From positions 124,001 to 188,000 of the forward strand of contig NZ_JALLGK010000006.1 of NCBI RefSeq assembly GCF_023072595.1: 64,000 nt of DNA, read 5' to 3'. The notes below the pieces were generated by a model that ran no database searches, was not told the origin of the DNA, and worked only from the letters and a program-made list of their open reading frames with translations. Made by a program: the position numbers and the translations under genes. The stretch's first letter is position 1, and each line of letters opens with the position of its first letter. This DNA comes from Streptomyces sp. XM4193 (lineage in GTDB: Bacteria; Actinomycetota; Actinomycetes; Streptomycetales; Streptomycetaceae). This document shows, in pieces, positions 61,434 to 64,000 of the stretch.

Positions 61434-63584
61434 TCACCCGATGTCGGGCGGGTCGACCCGGATACGCACCGGCGGCCCCTCCCGCTTGGCCAGCCGCGCC
61501 GCCTGCGCGGTGCGCAGTGCCAGCGCCAGTGCGGCCCCCCTGCCCGGCGGCACCCGGACGAGCGCGCGGTCCCACTTCTCGCCCACCGGCGGGTCCCCGA
61601 CCCGGCGCGGACGCCCCGGCTCGACCACCGGCAGCTCCACCGGGCCCAGCACCTCCGCCTCCTCGGGCAGCTCCGTGCGCGCCAGCAACTCCCGTACGGC
61701 GGCGGGCGGTCCGCTGAGCGCGGCCATTCTGGAGACCGGCGGATAGCCGAGCTCCGCCCGGTCCGAGAGCTCCGCCGCGGCCAACCACTCCGGCGCCCAG
61801 CGCAGCAGGGCCTGCACCGGACGCAGCGACGGCTCCGCGAGCGCGACCACGGTGCCGCCCTCGCTGCCGGGCCGCACCAGCGCCGCCGCCGTCAACCAGC
61901 GGCGCAACGCCTCCTCGGCCGCCCGCAGATCGGGGCGGGAGAGCAGCGCCCAGCCGTCCAGCAGCAGCGCCGCCGCGTAGCCCGGGCCCTCCGCCACCGG
62001 CTCCGCGCCGGGGGTGCTCACCACCAGCGCCGGCCGGTCCGGCACGGTGTCGAGCACATGGTCGCGCCCCGAGGTGCGCACCTGCACACTCGGGAACGCC
62101 CGGCCGAGCTCCTCCGCCGTGCGCCGCGCACCGACCACGCTGGCCCGCAGCCGTACGCCGCCGCACACCGGGCACTGCCGGCCCGCCGCGTCCAGACCGC
62201 ACCAGGAGCAGCTCGGCGCACCGTCCGCCTCGCCCGCCATCAGCGGGCCCCGGCACCGCGCACAGCGAGCCGGCTCCCGGCACCGCGCGCAGGCCAGCCG
62301 GGGCACGTAACCGCGGCGCGGCACCTGGACCAGGACCGGGCCGAGCGCGAGCGCCTCCCGGGCCACCTCCCAGGCGAGCGAGGGCAGTCGGGCGGTGCGC
62401 GCGGCGACGTCCCGGGCCTCCTCCCGGTCTCCGACCGTACGCATCCGGGGCGCCCGCGCCCGCACCGTCTCGCGGGGCGCGGACAGCTCCGCCGCCCAGG
62501 CGGTCTCCACCAACTGCGCGCCCTCCACCGAGCGTTGGTGGCCCCCCAGGAGCAGGCCGGCGTTCTCGTGGGCGGCGCGCAGCAGCAGTACGTCCCTGGC
62601 GTGCGGCTGGGGGGCGTGGTCGTCGCTGTGCGCGGCGTCGGCGTCGTCCCAGATCGCGGCGAGACCGAGGTCGGCGACCGGGGCGAACATCGCCGCCCGG
62701 GTGCCGACCACCGCGCGAACGGTGCCGCGCTTGACCGCCAGCCAACGGCGGTAGCGGCTCTCGCTGCCCGCGTCGGCGGTGAGCAGCACATGGTGGCCGG
62801 GGCCGACCAGCTCGGTGAGCGCGCGGTCCACCCGCGCGGCCGTCCGCCCGTCCGGCAGCACCGCCAGCGCGCCGCGCCCGGACGCCAGCGCCGCCGCCAT
62901 CGCCAGCGCCAGCTCCTGCGGCCACCGGGGGCCGGGCAGCGCGCTCCACACCGCGCGGGGGGCGCCCCCCGCGGCGAGCGCGGCGAGGAACTCCGCGCCC
63001 TGGCCGTAGCTCTGCCAGGTGCCCGGCTCCGGCGGGGCGGGCGGCTCGGGGGGCTGCCCGCCGCCGCCCTTCTCCGCCCGCGCCACCCTCGGCGGCACCG
63101 CCAGCTGTACGACGTCGGCCAGGGCGCCCGCGTACCGGTCGGCCACGGCGCGGCACAGCTCCAGCAGCTCGGGCGTCAACACCGGCTCGGCGGAGAGGAC
63201 TTGGGCGATCGGCGCCAGCACGCCGGGGAACTCGCTGTGCTCCACCCGCTCGACGACGAATCCGTTGATCAGCCGTCCGCCCTCGCGGCGGCCGTCCCGC
63301 TCCCCCGCGCCGAAACGCACCCGTACCCGCACGCCCGGCTGGGCCTCGGCGTCCAGCGCCGCCGGCACCGCGTAGTCGAAGTAGCGGTCCAGATGCACCA
63401 GGCCCTTGTCGACCAGCACGCGGGCGACGGGCAGCGACTCCGCCGTCGCCGCACCGCGCCAGGTGCGGGGCTTGGCCTTCGGCAGCTTCCGGCGCTCGCG
63501 CACCGTCTCCCGGATCAGCGCAAGCTGCTCCGGAGGGCCGCTCTCGGCCGCCGCCCCCTCGCGATCCCCGTCCGTGCTGCTCAC
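61434..63584 (-). CDS. priA: primosomal protein N' (PriA), ATPase motifs degenerate
   Basis: A 716-residue PriA homologue, about the family length. The N-terminal 3'-DNA-binding domain (VARVLVDKGLVHLDRYFDYAVPAALDAEAQPGVRVRVRFG) is well kept. The zinc-binding insertion has eight Cys (CARCREPARCARCRG, CSWCGLDAAGRQCPVCGG). The helicase Walker A GxTGSGKT is absent (the region reads GRGALAVLPDGRTAARVD), and the DEEH box reads WDDADAAHSDDH. Loss of ATPase motifs is typical of actinobacterial PriA, so a role in restart without helicase activity is likely. Start GTG at 63584. Downstream of metK on the same strand. Confidence 0.92.
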   Translation of the reverse strand: MSSTDGDREGAAAESGPPEQLALIRETVRERRKLPKAKPRTWRGAATAESLPVARVLVDKGLVHLDRYFDYAVPAALDAEAQPGVRVRVRFGAGERDGRREGGRLINGFVVERVEHSEFPGVLAPIAQVLSAEPVLTPELLELCRAVADRYAGALADVVQLAVPPRVARAEKGGGGQPPEPPAPPEPGTWQSYGQGAEFLAALAAGGAPRAVWSALPGPRWPQELALAMAAALASGRGALAVLPDGRTAARVDRALTELVGPGHHVLLTADAGSESRYRRWLAVKRGTVRAVVGTRAAMFAPVADLGLAAIWDDADAAHSDDHAPQPHARDVLLLRAAHENAGLLLGGHQRSVEGAQLVETAWAAELSAPRETVRARAPRMRTVGDREEARDVAARTARLPSLAWEVAREALALGPVLVQVPRRGYVPRLACARCREPARCARCRGPLMAGEADGAPSCSWCGLDAAGRQCPVCGGVRLRASVVGARRTAEELGRAFPSVQVRTSGRDHVLDTVPDRPALVVSTPGAEPVAEGPGYAAALLLDGWALLSRPDLRAAEEALRRWLTAAALVRPGSEGGTVVALAEPSLRPVQALLRWAPEWLAAAELSDRAELGYPPVSRMAALSGPPAAVRELLARTELPEEAEVLGPVELPVVEPGRPRRVGDPPVGEKWDRALVRVPPGRGAALALALRTAQAARLAKREGPPVRIRVDPPDIG

Positions 63585-63736
63585 GGGCTCAAGTCTGACA
63601 GAGGCCACCGACAACCGGCCGCGCACCGACCGTCGTCCACAGGCTCGTCCGGGCCGGTGGGTGCGTGCCCACACCGGCCCGGCACGGCGTGCGCACGCGG
63701 GCCGGTGGGCGGCCGGCGAGAACTGGTCCGCACGCA

Positions 63737-63771
63737 CGTCACCCGCCGGGCGGCAGCCGCGGCGGGTGACG
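63737..63771 (-). terminator. hairpin terminator after metK
   Basis: An 11-bp perfect stem, CGTCACCCGCC with GGCGGGTGACG, has a 13-nt loop. It is 17 nt beyond the metK stop on the minus strand and separates metK from priA. Confidence 0.8.
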
Positions 63772-63788
63772 GTGGAGCAGGTGCGGGA

Positions 63789-64000
63789 CTACAGGCCGGC
63801 GGCGACGCGCAGGGCGTCCGCGCGGTCGGTCCGCTCCCAGGTGAACTCGGGCAGCTCGCGCCCGAAGTGGCCGTAGGCGGCGGTCAGCGAGTAGATCGGA
63901 CGCAGCAGGTCCAGATCGCGGATGATCGCGGCCGGGCGCAGGTCGAAGGTGTCGGCGATGGCCTGCTCGATCCTGGCCACGTCGGTCTTGGCGGTGCCGA
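63789..64000 (-). CDS. metK: S-adenosylmethionine synthetase, 3' end (cut by window edge)
   Basis: The last 70 codons of MetK, which makes SAM from methionine and ATP. The visible part reads GTAKTDVARIEQAIADTFDLRPAAII, then LLRPIYSLTAAYGHFGRELPEFTWERTD, the standard C-terminal domain. The frame is open to the window edge. Confidence 0.96.
   Translation of the reverse strand, partial: GTAKTDVARIEQAIADTFDLRPAAIIRDLDLLRPIYSLTAAYGHFGRELPEFTWERTDRADALRVAAGL

Overview
The window comes from a high-GC Gram-positive chromosome that I read as a Streptomyces or close relative. The reasons are the GC-rich third codon positions, the frequent GTG and TTG starts, the overlapping ATGA/GTGA gene junctions, and the right half (PH protein, hisG, hisE, the rib genes, GuaB1, rpe, rsmB, fmt, a HTH protein, priA, metK), which is a gene order I remember from Streptomyces core genomes.

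Layout. 1-4609 is a CRISPR region: two arrays in the same orientation (1-1052, cut by the window edge, and 3597-4609) flank an eroded, oppositely oriented cas block. That block has an intact cas6, about 60 codons of what looks like a cas8/Cst1 gene fused out of frame to the last two thirds of cas1, and a cas2 with no normal start codon. 4765-8310 holds a secreted C39-type cysteine peptidase and a divergent membrane molybdopterin oxidoreductase with a small membrane partner. 9022-11533 is a tightly overlapped trio: a highly repetitive Asp/Gly/Ala peptide, a JmjC-type cupin oxygenase and a sucrase/ferredoxin-like protein. I consider it the best candidate for an undescribed peptide-modification system.

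11549-24395 is a leftward biosynthetic operon: a three-module NRPS (C-A-T x3-TE, 3500 residues), an MbtH protein and a DrrA/DrrB-like exporter. A small secreted peptide with twin NFCLLS-x-C motifs lies divergently at 24682. 24979-25967 is gene-free. 25968-32084 encodes a 2038-residue RHS/YD-repeat protein with a WXG100-like N-terminus, a very long low-complexity linker and a C-terminal tip that does not look like a nuclease. 32332-37992 carries a HAD phosphatase, a flavin-reductase-like protein, an LLM-class oxidoreductase, a P-loop kinase and an EccA-like AAA+ ATPase.

38139-44853 is the his/rib block. ribD, ribE, a PnuC-type transporter (probably RibM), ribBA, ribH, hisE and hisG run leftward, downstream of a clear FMN riboswitch. 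45311-47538 has an MFS transporter and a DUF5995-like protein. 47710-51183 has an amine oxidase, a nitrilase-family hydrolase and an Lrp regulator, probably one amine-catabolism unit. 51356-64000 is mostly core metabolism and translation: GuaB1, a small monooxygenase, a divergent acyl-CoA dehydrogenase, a SorC regulator, rpe-rsmB-fmt, a HTH protein, a degenerate PriA and the 3' end of metK. Strong hairpin terminators sit at several convergent junctions (about 4717, 47635, 55613, 56927, 61211, 63737).
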